DNA of 64,000 nt from Phaeobacter gallaeciensis DSM 26640 (GCF_000511385.1 NC_023137.1:619501-683500); one strand, 5' to 3'. Positions 8,589 to 18,324 are shown, counted from the first letter of the stretch. Made by a program: numbers and translations. Notes: generated from the letters alone by a model not told the origin.

Positions 8589-10049
8589 TCAGGAGCCGAT
8601 GCCGCGCCAGCGTCGGTTGTCGCGGTGCATCAGCAGCAGTGCATCCTCTGGCCCGGAGCTGCCGGGATCATAGGGTTGCGGGGTGTTGTTGCTGTTGTCG
8701 GTCCAGCCTGCGATGATCGGATCGGCCCAGGCCCAGGCCGCCTCCACCTCATCACCGCGCATGAACAGCGTCTGGTTGCCCCGGATCACATCCATGATCA
8801 GCCGTTCATAGGCATCCTGAGGGCGTCCGGCCTCAGGCAGGCTGTCGGCGAAGGTCATGTCGAGATTGGCGCCGGTGAGGCGCATGCCGCCGGGACCGGG
8901 ATCCTTGATCGTGGTGCGCAGGGTGATGCCCTCATCCGGTTGCAGTCGAATGACCAGCACGTTGCCCTTGATGCCGCCGGTGCCGGTGTCCTCTGCAAAG
9001 ATGTTGTGCGGCGGGTCGCGGAAGAACACAGCGATTTCCGACTCGCGGGCGCGCAGGCATTTGCCGGTGCGCAGGTAAAATGGCGTGCCGGCCCATCGCC
9101 AATTGGCAACCTCCACCTTCATCGCGATGAAGCTTTCGGTGGTGCTGGCAGGATTGCCTGCATGGTCGCGGTAGGCCTCTCCCTCCGGGCCGCGATACTG
9201 GCCACGGGCGATCTGGTCCGGGGCGACGGGGTTCAGCGCCTCGATCACCTTGACCTTCTCGTCGCGCACGGCGTTGGGGGTGAAGCGGGCGGGGGGCTCC
9301 ATCGCGGTGAGGCACAGGAGCTGCATCAGGTGGTTCTGGACCATATCGCGCATGGCGCCGGATTTGTCGTAGTATTCGCCGCGCCCCTTGACGCCGATGC
9401 TCTCGGCGACGGTGATCTGAACATGGTCGATGTGCGAGGAATTCCACAAGGGTTCAAACAGCGAATTGGCAAAGCGCAGCGCCATCAGGTTCTGGACGGT
9501 CTCTTTGCCCAGATAGTGGTCGATCCGGTAGATCTGATGTTCTTCGAAATTCGCGCGCAGGGCAGCATTCAGCGCCTGTGCCGAAGCCAGATCATGGCCG
9601 AAGGGTTTTTCCAGAACAATGCGGCTGTCGGGGGTGGCGATCCCAGTGGAGCGCAGACGCCCGGCGATATCAGGGAACAGGCTCGGCCCGACGGAAAGGT
9701 AGAAGGCGCGGATGGCATCGTCGCGCAGCAGAGCGCCAAGCGCCTGCCAGCCGTTGTCGCCGCGCGCGTCTACGGCGGTGTAGTGCAGCAGATCCACGAA
9801 GGCTGCGATTTCATCGTCGCTGGTCTCGCCCGGCTGGCCATAGGTGCGGATGGCGTCGGCGACCATCTCCTGAAACCCCTTGCGATCCATTTCGCTGCGC
9901 GAGGTGCCGATGATGCGGCAATCGTCCGAGAATTGGCCGATCTGGAAGCGGTGGAACAGGCTGGGCAGGATCTTGCGGCGGGCGAGGTCCCCAGTCGCAC
10001 CAAACAGCACGAGATCAAAGGACTGGACGGGAATGACGCGGGATACCAT
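8589..10049 (-). CDS. zwf: Glucose-6-phosphate 1-dehydrogenase
   Basis: The 486-residue enzyme oxidises glucose-6-phosphate to 6-phosphogluconolactone. The N-terminal nucleotide-binding motif is VLFGATGDLARRK, and the active-site signature RIDHYLGKE with catalytic residues is intact near residue 195. It follows pgi after 44 nt, in the expected direction of carbon flow (pgi-zwf-edd-eda). No 6-phosphogluconolactonase gene lies in or beside the operon, although pgl often accompanies zwf in related bacteria. Confidence 0.95.
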   Translation of the reverse strand: MVSRVIPVQSFDLVLFGATGDLARRKILPSLFHRFQIGQFSDDCRIIGTSRSEMDRKGFQEMVADAIRTYGQPGETSDDEIAAFVDLLHYTAVDARGDNGWQALGALLRDDAIRAFYLSVGPSLFPDIAGRLRSTGIATPDSRIVLEKPFGHDLASAQALNAALRANFEEHQIYRIDHYLGKETVQNLMALRFANSLFEPLWNSSHIDHVQITVAESIGVKGRGEYYDKSGAMRDMVQNHLMQLLCLTAMEPPARFTPNAVRDEKVKVIEALNPVAPDQIARGQYRGPEGEAYRDHAGNPASTTESFIAMKVEVANWRWAGTPFYLRTGKCLRARESEIAVFFRDPPHNIFAEDTGTGGIKGNVLVIRLQPDEGITLRTTIKDPGPGGMRLTGANLDMTFADSLPEAGRPQDAYERLIMDVIRGNQTLFMRGDEVEAAWAWADPIIAGWTDNSNNTPQPYDPGSSGPEDALLLMHRDNRRWRGIGS

Positions 10050-10093
10050 GGCTTTTTCTCTGTCAGCTGAGGGGCGGAAGGGCGGCGGGCGGA

Positions 10094-11710
10094 TCAGGTG
10101 AGTTTAGACAGCAGGCCTCGAGTGGAGCCGTCTTTGGCCTCATAAGCCTCGGGCGGGGCGGAGCCATCGACCAGCGGCAGCAAGCTGACGGCCAGCTCCT
10201 TGCCCAGTTCGACGCCCCATTGATCAAAGGAATTCAGCCCCCAGATCACCCCTTCTACAAGGACGCGGTGTTCATAAAGCGCAATCAGCTGACCGAGCAC
10301 AAAGGGCGTCAGTTTCGGATAGGCGAGGGTCACAGAGGGGCGATTGCCAGCAAAGGACAGGTGCCCTGCCATCTGTTCCAAGACCTCGCCGGTAAAGCCG
10401 CGTTTGGCGGCGATGGCGCGGGCGTCTGTGTGCGAGCGGCCCAGCATCAGCGCCTCGGACTGGGCGAGGCAGTTGGAGACCAGCAATTGATGGTGGTGGG
10501 TCAGATCCTCTTCATGGGCCTTGGCGGCGATGAGGAATTCGGCAGGCACCACGCGGGTACCCTGATGCAGCAGCTGGTAGAAAGCGTGCTGGCCGTTGGT
10601 GCCGGGTTCACCCCAGACAACCGGGCCTGAGGCGCGGGGCAGGGGGCTGCCGTCGAGGGCAACGCTCTTGCCGTTGCTTTCCATATCCAGCTGCTGGAGA
10701 TAGGCGGGGAAGCGGGCCAGACGCTGGTCGTAAGGCAGGATGGCGCGGCTGTCGTAGCCGCAGATATTGTGGTGCCAGATGCCGGTCATGGCGAGCATAA
10801 CCGGCAGGTTCTCGCGGAAGGACGCGGTGCGGAAATGCGTATCCATCGCAGCGGCACCGGACAGGAACTGACGGAAATTCTCCGCCCCAATGGCGATCAT
10901 GATCGGCAGCCCCACCGGCCCCCAGAGCGAGTAGCGCCCGCCCACCCAGTCGGCAAAGCCGAAGACCCGTTCGGGGGCAATGCCAAAGGCGGCGGTTTTG
11001 TCCTGCGCGGTGGAGACGGCGGCCAGATGGGCGGAGGTATTTTCCCCCACTGCGGCGCGCAGCCAGTCCAGCGCGGTGCGGGCGTTGGTCATGGTCTCAA
11101 TGGTGGTGAAAGTCTTGGACGCGATGATGACCAATGTGGTCTGCGGGTCCAGTCCCGTCAGCGTGTCGGCAATATGGGCGCCATCGACGTTGGACACAAA
11201 ATGGCAGCGCGGTCCGTCATGGTACGGGGCGAGCGCCAGCGTCGCCATAGCCGGGCCAAGGTCGGAACCGCCAATGCCAATGTTGATCACATCGGTGAAT
11301 TTTGCCCCGGTGCTGGAGCGTAGGGTGCCATCGCGCAGTGCCTCGGCGAAGCTCTCCATCTGTTGCAGCGTCTGACGCACGGGCGGCAGGATGTCCTCGT
11401 CGTCGACCAGGATTGGCGTGTCAGACTGGGCCCGCAGGGCAGTGTGCAGTACAGCGCGGTTTTCGGTGGTGTTGATCTTCTCGCCACGGAACATCTGGCT
11501 GATGCGATCCGCGAGGCCCGCCTCGGCGGTGAGGCGCTCCAGCAGCGAGAGCGCGGTGGCGTCGAGTGCGGTTTTGGAATAATCCAAGAGCAGGCTGTCG
11601 GTTTCGGCAGAGAAACGCTGAAACCGGTCAGGCGCGTCAAAGAGCGAGAGCAGCGTGGTATCGGCAGTCCGTGCCCGGTGTTGTGCCAGAAGTTGCCAGG
11701 TCTGCGTCAT
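10094..11710 (-). CDS. pgi: Glucose-6-phosphate isomerase
   Basis: The 538-residue enzyme interconverts fructose-6-P and glucose-6-P. Motifs include [15 protein letters not shown], the SIS signature [15 protein letters not shown] and the C-terminal [16 protein letters not shown] chose ATG 11710, which has a GAGGGA site; an in-frame start at 11764 would add 18 residues that do not resemble the family. First in pgi-zwf-edd-eda, it lets fructose-6-P from the frc and nag systems enter the Entner-Doudoroff route. A LacI-type palindrome lies about 75 nt upstream. Confidence 0.95.
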   Translation of the reverse strand: MTQTWQLLAQHRARTADTTLLSLFDAPDRFQRFSAETDSLLLDYSKTALDATALSLLERLTAEAGLADRISQMFRGEKINTTENRAVLHTALRAQSDTPILVDDEDILPPVRQTLQQMESFAEALRDGTLRSSTGAKFTDVINIGIGGSDLGPAMATLALAPYHDGPRCHFVSNVDGAHIADTLTGLDPQTTLVIIASKTFTTIETMTNARTALDWLRAAVGENTSAHLAAVSTAQDKTAAFGIAPERVFGFADWVGGRYSLWGPVGLPIMIAIGAENFRQFLSGAAAMDTHFRTASFRENLPVMLAMTGIWHHNICGYDSRAILPYDQRLARFPAYLQQLDMESNGKSVALDGSPLPRASGPVVWGEPGTNGQHAFYQLLHQGTRVVPAEFLIAAKAHEEDLTHHHQLLVSNCLAQSEALMLGRSHTDARAIAAKRGFTGEVLEQMAGHLSFAGNRPSVTLAYPKLTPFVLGQLIALYEHRVLVEGVIWGLNSFDQWGVELGKELAVSLLPLVDGSAPPEAYEAKDGSTRGLLSKLT

Positions 11711-11786
11711 CGTGGTCTCCCTCGGTTGTTCCTGCCCCATTGTGAACGTTGAGTTGCGAATCACTCAAGAGCACCGCTGACGCCTA

Positions 11787-11798
11787 GTTAGCGCTAAC
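11787..11798. promoter_or_regulatory. LacI-family operator-like palindrome upstream of pgi-zwf-edd-eda
   Basis: GTTAGCGCTAAC is a perfect 12-bp palindrome with the central CG step typical of LacI/GalR-family operators (consensus-like TTAGCGCTAA). It lies 77 nt upstream of the pgi start in the 193-nt gap before the ABC ATPase gene. No LacI-type regulator is encoded in the window, so the binding protein is unknown. Assignment rests on resemblance to the family consensus. Confidence 0.6.
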
Positions 11799-11903
11799 AT
11801 GAACATTTGTAACGCCCTAATATAGCAGGCCGCCTGATTTGTCCCAAATGGTCACAATCGGACGGGGACCGGGAAATCGAGCGGCCTGATGTACGCTTTT
11901 GGA

Positions 11904-12899
11904 TCAGATGCGCTGACCGTTCGCATCGAAGGTGAGACAGTTGGCCGGGTTGAAATCAAACTGCAGGATCTCACCCACATTGGTGTCATGCTGACCAAAG
12001 AGACGTGCAGTAAAGGTGAGGTCTTCGCCCATATCGACGAGGATATTGGTGTCGCCGCCGAGCTTTTCCACGTGAATCACTTCCCCCGCGAGGGGGCCGT
12101 CGGGACTGATGCGCGCGTATTCCGGGCGAATGCCAATGAATTGGCCGCTGCTGCCACCCAGGCGCTGCGCCGGAACAAAGTTCATCGCAGGTGCGCCGAT
12201 GAATTCCGCCACAAAGCGGTTGGCGGGGTTGTTGTAGAGTTCCATCGGCGTGCCGACCTGTTCGATCCGGCCATCGCGCAGCACCACGATTTTATCGGCG
12301 AGGGTCATCGCCTCGATCTGGTCGTGGGTCACGTAGATCATGCTGGCTGACAGCTGCCGGTGCAGCCGGGCGATTTCCAGCCGTGTGTTCATGCGCAGGG
12401 CGGCATCCAGATTGGAGAGCGGTTCGTCAAACAGGAACAGCTTCGGCTCACGCACCACAGCGCGGCCAATGGCGACGCGCTGGCGTTGCCCGCCGGAGAG
12501 TTCCGAGGGGCGGCGGTCTAGATAGTCTTCCAGCGACAACATGCGGCTGGCTTCGGCGACGCGGGCGTTGATTTCTTCTTTGGACTGGCGTTCCTGTTTC
12601 AGGGCCAGCGCCATGTTTTCGCGCACGGTGAGATGCGGATAGAGCGCATAGGACTGGAACACCATGGCAATGCCGCGCTTGGCGGGGGGCGTGGTGGTGA
12701 CGGTCTGTCCACCGATGGTGATTTCGCCGCCTGTGGCATCCTCCAGCCCGGAGATGACCCGCAGCAGGGTGGATTTGCCGCAGCCCGAGGGGCCGACGAA
12801 GACCACGAATTCGCCATCTTCAACAGTGAGGTTGATGTCTTTCAGAACCTCGACCGGGCCGAATGATTTGCAGACATTGGTAAGCTGTAGGGCGGTCAT
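11904..12899 (-). CDS. MalK/UgpC-type sugar ABC transporter ATP-binding protein
   Basis: The 331-residue protein has Walker [10 protein letters not shown] near residue 37, signature [14 protein letters not shown], Walker [14 protein letters not shown], switch His in YVTHDQ, and a C-terminal TOBE/MalK regulatory domain ([11 protein letters not shown]). It is the last gene of the minus-strand operon murQ / binding protein / two permeases / Gfo-Idh. It should energise that transporter; the context suggests amino-sugar or chitooligosaccharide cargo. Such ATPases are sometimes shared between sugar importers. Confidence 0.88.
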   Translation of the reverse strand: MTALQLTNVCKSFGPVEVLKDINLTVEDGEFVVFVGPSGCGKSTLLRVISGLEDATGGEITIGGQTVTTTPPAKRGIAMVFQSYALYPHLTVRENMALALKQERQSKEEINARVAEASRMLSLEDYLDRRPSELSGGQRQRVAIGRAVVREPKLFLFDEPLSNLDAALRMNTRLEIARLHRQLSASMIYVTHDQIEAMTLADKIVVLRDGRIEQVGTPMELYNNPANRFVAEFIGAPAMNFVPAQRLGGSSGQFIGIRPEYARISPDGPLAGEVIHVEKLGGDTNILVDMGEDLTFTARLFGQHDTNVGEILQFDFNPANCLTFDANGQRI

Positions 12900-12925
12900 G
12901 ACGGGTGTCCTTCAGGTCTTCGGGG

Positions 12926-14005
12926 TCAGGGGGAGGGAGAGGCGGGCGCTGTGGCCTCAGCCTCTGCCAGGTCAGATGTCAGATCGACAGGCGCGCCGCT
13001 GCGGATGCTCTGGTCGGCGGCAAGGCAGATCGCCAGCGAGGCAACGGCGTCCTTCATATGCCGACCCATGTCGATGTCCTCGGCGATGACGCGCAGCATA
13101 TGGGCCTGTTCGGCAGCGCAGAGGGCGTTATGGTCCGGTTCATCGGGCAGGTCGATATGGCGGTCGGGGATGCCTTGCGCGCTGCGATGCACGATCAGGC
13201 TGCCAACGGCGGTATGGCCATCCACATCGTCCGAGCCGCTCTTGTCGGTTTCGGTGATCGAGACGGAGCCATTGGGCGACACCACGTCTTTCACGAAATA
13301 CGCGGTTTCGGACATCATCGGCCCCCAACCGGCCTCGTACCAGCCGACGGAGCCGTCGGAGAAACTCACCTGAAACTGGCCGTAGTTATACATATCCTCG
13401 GCGATTTCCTCCGACAGGCGCAGGCCGATGCCGTGGACGCGCTGGGGCGTGGCATCGGTGATCTGGCACATGACATCGACGTAATGCACGCCGCAATCCA
13501 CGATCGGAGAGGTGGTTAGCATCAGAGCCTTGTGGGTGTCCCATGTGGGGCCGTCTGACTGCTGGTTGAGATTCATGCGGAACACATACGGTGGGCCGAG
13601 ATCGCGGGCCTCAGCAATCAGGCGCTGCCAGCTTGGGTGGTGGCGCAGGATATAGCCCACCATCAGCTTGCGCCCCAGGCGGCGGGCGGTGTCGGTCACG
13701 GCGCGGGCGTCAGCTACGGTGGTGGCCAGCGGCTTTTCGACAAACACATGCGCGCCGGCCTCCATCGCGGCGATGGCATAGGTGGCGTGGCTGTCGGAAT
13801 AGGTGGCGATCACCACCAGATCAGGGGTGGTCGCGGCGAGAGCTTCGTAAAAATCGGAAAAGACCGGATAATCCCGCAACGGTTCCTGCGCCGCTGCACC
13901 GGTGCGATTGACCAGTCCGACGATCTGCGCGGAGTCATCATGGTGATGGGCCAAAGCATGGGACAATCCCATATTGCCGAGGCCTGCAATCAGAACGCGG
14001 GTCAT
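12926..14005 (-). CDS. Gfo/Idh/MocA-family oxidoreductase
   Basis: The 359-residue protein has an N-terminal Rossmann fold (VLIAGLGNMGLSHA) and the family EKP motif (HVFVEKPLATT) near residue 93. A C-terminal alpha/beta domain carries the His in VDCGVHYVDVMCQI. The family oxidises or reduces sugars and sugar derivatives with NAD(P). The substrate is unknown; its place inside the amino-sugar ABC operon suggests an unusual sugar or 3-keto intermediate. A 142-nt gap with a strong hairpin separates it from the upstream permease gene. Confidence 0.8.
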   Translation of the reverse strand: MTRVLIAGLGNMGLSHALAHHHDDSAQIVGLVNRTGAAAQEPLRDYPVFSDFYEALAATTPDLVVIATYSDSHATYAIAAMEAGAHVFVEKPLATTVADARAVTDTARRLGRKLMVGYILRHHPSWQRLIAEARDLGPPYVFRMNLNQQSDGPTWDTHKALMLTTSPIVDCGVHYVDVMCQITDATPQRVHGIGLRLSEEIAEDMYNYGQFQVSFSDGSVGWYEAGWGPMMSETAYFVKDVVSPNGSVSITETDKSGSDDVDGHTAVGSLIVHRSAQGIPDRHIDLPDEPDHNALCAAEQAHMLRVIAEDIDMGRHMKDAVASLAICLAADQSIRSGAPVDLTSDLAEAEATAPASPSP

Positions 14006-14048
14006 TGGCAGCCTCCTGAATGATTGTTGAGCTGCACGGCGGTTGAGT

Positions 14049-14102
14049 GCGCCGGACCAAGAGATGACAGAGGTCTGCCATCTTGGGGGGCTGGTCCGGC
14101 GC
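14049..14102 (-). other. 54-nt intercistronic hairpin
   Basis: GCGCCGGACCA (14049-14059) pairs perfectly with TGGTCCGGCGC (14092-14102). Inside it, AGATG-A-CAG (14062-14070) pairs with CTG-C-CATCT (14075-14083) with one mismatch. The element lies between the MalG-type permease gene and the Gfo/Idh gene, in the middle of the operon. No T-run follows on the minus strand. It is probably an mRNA processing, stabilising or attenuating element; the function is inferred. Confidence 0.55.
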
Positions 14103-14147
14103 GGCCCGGCATTGCAGCCGGGCAGGGGGGTGGGTTGAGTGGTAGCA

Positions 14148-14987
14148 TCATTTCACTGCCCCGGAGGTGATGCCGCGGATAAGCTGGCGTGAGAAAATCA
14201 CATAGAGCACCATCACCGGTAGGATCGCCATGGACAGCGCCGAGAGCACCGCGTTCCAGTCGGTGACGAATTGGCCGATGAAGACTTGGCTGCCCAAGGT
14301 CAGCGTCTTGGTTTCCTCGGCTGGGGCCAGGATCAGCGGGAACCAGAGGTCGTTCCAGATCGGGATCATGTTGAAAACAGCGACCGTGGCCATGGCTGGA
14401 CGCACCAGCGGCAAGACCAGTCGGAAGAAGATGGTGTATTCCGACAACCCGTCGATGCGGCCGGCGTTTTTCAGATCATCGCTCACCTGTTTCATGAATT
14501 CCGACAGGATGAACACCGCCAACGGTAGCCCTTGCGCGGTATAGACGAGGATCAGTGCAGTCAGCGTGTTCACCAGGCCGGTGTCCACCATCAGTTCCAG
14601 AATGGCGACGGTGCCGATGCGGATCGGGATCATAATGCCAAGGGCAAGGTACAGGCCAAGCAGCATATTGCCCTTGAACCGGTACTCCGCGAGGGCAAAG
14701 GCGGCCATGGCGCCAAACAGCAGCACCAACGCCAATGACACCACGGTTACAATCATCGAGTTCTGGAAATAGAGGAAGAAATCCCCCTGTTTCAGAACGG
14801 TCTGATAGCCGACCATCGAAAACGTGTCCGATGTGGGCAGACCCAGCGGGTCGCGAAAGATGGCTTTGCGGGTTTTGAAGCTGTTCACCAGAATGACGAA
14901 GACCGGAAACAAAGCGATCAGCGTGTAGGTGATCAGCGCGCCGTGGGCGAGGAGACTGTTGAGCGGATTTGAACGGGATTTATGCAT
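14148..14987 (-). CDS. Sugar ABC transporter permease, MalG-type
   Basis: The 279-residue permease has six predicted helices and the cytoplasmic EAA-type loop (RIDGLSEYTIFFRLVLPLVRP). ATG 14987 was chosen because 23 upstream in-frame residues are Cys/Ser-rich, overlap the preceding gene and do not resemble a permease. It lies 10 nt after the MalF-type partner. Together they form the membrane channel of a carbohydrate-uptake transporter of the CUT1 type. Confidence 0.88.
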   Translation of the reverse strand: MHKSRSNPLNSLLAHGALITYTLIALFPVFVILVNSFKTRKAIFRDPLGLPTSDTFSMVGYQTVLKQGDFFLYFQNSMIVTVVSLALVLLFGAMAAFALAEYRFKGNMLLGLYLALGIMIPIRIGTVAILELMVDTGLVNTLTALILVYTAQGLPLAVFILSEFMKQVSDDLKNAGRIDGLSEYTIFFRLVLPLVRPAMATVAVFNMIPIWNDLWFPLILAPAEETKTLTLGSQVFIGQFVTDWNAVLSALSMAILPVMVLYVIFSRQLIRGITSGAVK

Positions 14988-14997
14988 CGTCGGATCC

Positions 14998-15936
14998 TCA
15001 GAACTGGTAGCGGCGCAGACGGGTCTGGATGCCGAACAGATAGATACACACACCAATCAGGATGATCGCAAACATGGCGGTGGCAATGGCGGAGCCCATA
15101 TGCGGATCGCCCAATTGCAGCTGAAATCCGAAGAAAGTGCGATACATGAAAGTGCCGAGAATGTCGGTGGAGAAATCTGGCCCAGCGAGCGCGCCCTGAG
15201 TGGTGTAGATCAAGTCGAAGGCGTTGAAGTTACCCACAAATGTCAGGATTGAGATAATCCCGATGGAGGGCAGGATCAGCGGCAGTTTGATCTTCCAGAA
15301 GGCGGACATGCCGGTAATGCCGTCAACCTCGCCCGCCTCGATCACCTCTTCCGGGATCGACAGCAGGGCGGCATAAATTAGCATCATCGGGATGCCGACA
15401 AACTGCCAGACAGAGATCAGCGCCAGCGTGGTCAGGGCGTAGTCTTCCTTGCCCAGCCAGGGGGCGAACAGCCACTTCAGGCCGATGGCGTCCAATAGAT
15501 CCGGTGTGATGCCCCAGATGGGGGAGAGGATCAGTTTCCAGGCAAAGCCAACGATCACAAAGCTGAGGATCGTGGGCACAAAGATCGCGGTGCGATAGAG
15601 CGCAGCAAACCGGAGCCGGGGATGACTGAGGATCGCCGCCAGTGCCACCCCGATGGGATTCTGCACCAGCATATGCACAAAGAAAAACCAGAAGTTATTG
15701 CCAAGCGCGTTCCAGAATTGTTCGGACCAGTTGGGATTGGAGAACAGGGTCTCGAAATTCGCAAGGCCCACAAACTGGCGGATCTGGTCGCTCTCGCTGT
15801 AGAGCGCAAGCCGCAGGGTATTGAACAGCGGGAAAATCATGATGGCGGTGTAGACCAGCACAGCGGGTGCGAGGAAAACGGCGATATGCCAGCGTCTGCG
15901 CGGTTTATGAGGGGTGTTTTGCATGATGTGTCCCAT
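14998..15936 (-). CDS. Sugar ABC transporter permease, MalF-type
   Basis: The 312-residue CUT1-type permease has a short basic N-terminus, six helices and an EAA loop (EAGEVDGITGMSAFWKIKLPLILPS). The start may instead be the ATG at 15924, which has a GGGA site about 8 nt upstream; the difference is four residues. It follows the binding-protein gene after an 80-nt gap with a GC hairpin and precedes the MalG-type partner. Confidence 0.88.
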   Translation of the reverse strand: MGHIMQNTPHKPRRRWHIAVFLAPAVLVYTAIMIFPLFNTLRLALYSESDQIRQFVGLANFETLFSNPNWSEQFWNALGNNFWFFFVHMLVQNPIGVALAAILSHPRLRFAALYRTAIFVPTILSFVIVGFAWKLILSPIWGITPDLLDAIGLKWLFAPWLGKEDYALTTLALISVWQFVGIPMMLIYAALLSIPEEVIEAGEVDGITGMSAFWKIKLPLILPSIGIISILTFVGNFNAFDLIYTTQGALAGPDFSTDILGTFMYRTFFGFQLQLGDPHMGSAIATAMFAIILIGVCIYLFGIQTRLRRYQF

Positions 15937-15946
15937 CTGTCGGCGG

Positions 15947-15973
15947 GTCCGGGCCGCATGGGGCCGCCCGGAC
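15947..15973 (-). other. Intercistronic hairpin after the sugar-binding protein gene
   Basis: GTCCGGGC (15947-15954) pairs perfectly with GCCCGGAC (15966-15973) across an 11-nt loop. It sits just downstream of the binding-protein gene and upstream of the permeases. This is the same arrangement as after frcB. It has no T-tract; a stabilising role for the binding-protein message is inferred. Confidence 0.5.
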
Positions 15974-16016
15974 GCCTGAGTGTTAGGTCAGTCAGCTGAA
16001 GCAGCTGGCGGCGCGC

Positions 16017-17270
16017 TTACTTTTGCGGCGCGTACCAACTGGCCAGACCCTCTTGCAGTTCTGCACCGAGATCGGCAGCTGCCTTGGTACCTTTGATCGC
16101 GGCGACGGATGCACCCCATGTCTCGTTTTCGAGGTTGGGCGTGCCGCGCGACAGGATCTGGTAGGTGGAGCGGATGGTGCTCTCACACTCGCCACGCCAG
16201 GAGACGAACTCCTGTGCCAGCGGATCCTCCATTGCGACCTCATGGTTCGACAGCGAGAAGAAGCCCGGCAGCGCATTGGCATAGATTGCCGCGAACTCAG
16301 CCGAGCCGACCCAGTTCAGGAAGGTTTTGGCAGCCTCGGCATTGGGGGAGGCGGCGTTCAGGCCCACGGCGATGTCGGTGTGATCCGAGATGTAGCAGGT
16401 GTCGCCTGCGGCTTTGACTGGCGGTTTGAACGCGCCCATTTCAAAATCAGCCTGAGTGTTGAAGCCAGAGATTTCCCAGCTACCGGCAGGATAGATCGCG
16501 GCGCGGCCCAGGGTGAAGATGTTCTGGCTGTCGGGATAGGTTTGCGCCTCATAGCCGTCGCCCATGTAAGCGCCCCACTTCGATAGGGTCTCATAGGGGG
16601 CAACCCACTGATCGTCGGTCAGTTTCTGCTCGCCTGCGATCAAGGCAAGACGGCCTTCCTCACCTTTCCAGTAGTTCGGACCAATGTTGTTATAGCCCAT
16701 GGTAGCGGCTTCCCACTGGTCGTTGGTGCCCATGGCCAGAGGAACGTAGTTGCCGTCTTCCTTGATCTTTTCCAGCGCCGCAAAGAACTCATCTTCGGTT
16801 TCGGGTACATTCACACCCAGCTCGGCAAAGGCGTCTTTGTTGTAGATGAAGCCGTGGATCACCGAAGCAATCGGAACGCAGAAGGTGGCGGAACCGTCAT
16901 CGGTCTGCCAGGCGGATTTAGCGACATCGGAGAAGCTGCCCATGGCGTCCAGATCTGAGAGATCGGCCAACTGGCCCTTGTCATAAAGACCAAGCGAGGC
17001 GTCAAAGGGGCGGCATGTGATCAAGTCACCGGCGCTGCCCGCATCCAGTTTGGAGTTCAGAACGGCATTGTATTCAGCCGGGGCGGAGGGGGTGAATTTC
17101 AGTTTGATGCCAGGGTTGGCCGCTTCAAAGGCGGGAATGATCTTGTCCTGCCAGAGGGCGAGGTCATCGTTGCGCCAGCTCTCAATGGTCAGCGTTACAT
17201 CTTCAGCAGCTGCGGCGCCGCCGATCACGGTCGAGCCGAGCAGCGCGAGGGTAAAGAGTTTCCGTGTCAT
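16017..17270 (-). CDS. Extracellular sugar-binding protein of the amino-sugar ABC transporter
   Basis: The 417-residue protein has a signal peptide (MTRKLFTLALLGSTVIGGAA, cleaved near AAA-EDV). A family-1 solute-binding fold follows: LTIESWRNDDLALW at the N-terminus and IIPAFEAANPGIKLKF after it. Length is typical for CUT1 binding proteins. Its neighbours (murQ upstream; kinase, deaminase and nagA divergent) point to GlcNAc, chitobiose or MurNAc-type ligands, but the pocket cannot be read from sequence alone. Confidence 0.88.
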   Translation of the reverse strand: MTRKLFTLALLGSTVIGGAAAAEDVTLTIESWRNDDLALWQDKIIPAFEAANPGIKLKFTPSAPAEYNAVLNSKLDAGSAGDLITCRPFDASLGLYDKGQLADLSDLDAMGSFSDVAKSAWQTDDGSATFCVPIASVIHGFIYNKDAFAELGVNVPETEDEFFAALEKIKEDGNYVPLAMGTNDQWEAATMGYNNIGPNYWKGEEGRLALIAGEQKLTDDQWVAPYETLSKWGAYMGDGYEAQTYPDSQNIFTLGRAAIYPAGSWEISGFNTQADFEMGAFKPPVKAAGDTCYISDHTDIAVGLNAASPNAEAAKTFLNWVGSAEFAAIYANALPGFFSLSNHEVAMEDPLAQEFVSWRGECESTIRSTYQILSRGTPNLENETWGASVAAIKGTKAAADLGAELQEGLASWYAPQK

Positions 17271-17347
17271 TCAGTATCTCCCAGTTTGCATGTTTGGTAT
17301 TTGTGTTCAGGGTCTTGGTGACCTCTTGGGTGGCGCATGGCCGACCG

Positions 17348-18289
17348 TTACACCTGTGCGAGCGCGGCTCGCAGGTTGTCCTTGTTGTGGCGCAGCAGGG
17401 TTTCTGCCGCGGTGGGTGAGGCGGCGCCCTGCAAGAGCAGAATGGCCGGCTTTACCGCTCCGCCTGTCTGATCCAGCGCTTTGGCGGCGTCTTCGGCGTT
17501 CTGATCGGTCAGTGTGCAGACGATGCGGACGGCGCGTTGGCGCAGCTTGGCATTGTCGGCGATGAGATTGACCATCATGCCATCCATCACATGCCCCATG
17601 CGGATGCCGGCCAGCGTGGACATCATATTCAAGGCGGCCTTCTGTGCGGTGCCGGCCCCCATGCGGGTCGATCCTGCAATGACCTCTGCCGGGGTCGGCA
17701 GGCAGATCGCGACATCGGCCAGGTTCAGAAGCGGTGTGTCAGCATTGTTGGCAACGGCGATCACCTTGGCGCCTGCAGCCTGCGCTGTCTGGGCAAAGCC
17801 CAACGGAAATGGGGTGCTGCCGCTGGCAGACAGGGCGATGACCACATCATTTGCGCACACAGTGGCGGCGGCTCTGGCGCCTGCCGCAGTGTCGTCTTCG
17901 GTATGGCCGGGCATGCGCCCATCGGCAGGGATTCCGCCAGCCATATGAACGGAAATCTGATCGGCGCTGATGCCGAAGGTGCCGGGCAACTCTGCACCAT
18001 CAGCCAGTGCCATCAGCGCAGAAGACCCTGCGGCCGCGTAGTGCAGATGGCCACCGTTGTGCAGGCTGTTGGTGAGCAGGGCCGCACCGGCCGAGATGGA
18101 CGGACGGGCGCTGGCAACAGCTTCCAATGCGCGCAGTTGACCGTCCAGCAGCGTATCGAGAATCTCCGCATCGGCGCGCAGATCCAATCCCTGAGCACGG
18201 GGGTGTAATGTCTCTGTCTGCGCCGTGGGCTGTGTGTCAGCCCGTGCAGATGTGGCGGTCTTGGGTGCGTTATCGCTCCTCGATCCCAT
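17348..18289 (-). CDS. murQ: N-acetylmuramic acid 6-phosphate etherase
   Basis: The 313-residue SIS-domain lyase cleaves D-lactate from MurNAc-6-P to give GlcNAc-6-P. The diagnostic block STRMGAGTAQKAALNMMST is close to E. coli MurQ. The two catalytic glutamates appear conserved (DGAELPGTFG and PGHTEDD). About 30 polar N-terminal residues precede the fold. It is first in the ABC operon and divergent from the nag genes. This placement suggests MurNAc-containing wall fragments join the GlcNAc catabolic route. A 17-bp putative operator lies 36 nt upstream. Confidence 0.87.
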   Translation of the reverse strand: MGSRSDNAPKTATSARADTQPTAQTETLHPRAQGLDLRADAEILDTLLDGQLRALEAVASARPSISAGAALLTNSLHNGGHLHYAAAGSSALMALADGAELPGTFGISADQISVHMAGGIPADGRMPGHTEDDTAAGARAAATVCANDVVIALSASGSTPFPLGFAQTAQAAGAKVIAVANNADTPLLNLADVAICLPTPAEVIAGSTRMGAGTAQKAALNMMSTLAGIRMGHVMDGMMVNLIADNAKLRQRAVRIVCTLTDQNAEDAAKALDQTGGAVKPAILLLQGAASPTAAETLLRHNKDNLRAALAQV

Positions 18290-18324
18290 GTGATTCCTCC
18301 CCCTCAGGTGAATGAGAAGTATTT

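Noticed and set aside
8550..10070. 506-codon plus-strand frame opposite zwf
   Set aside because: Antisense shadow of zwf; composition (His/Gly/Ala-rich) and lack of any motif mark it as non-coding.
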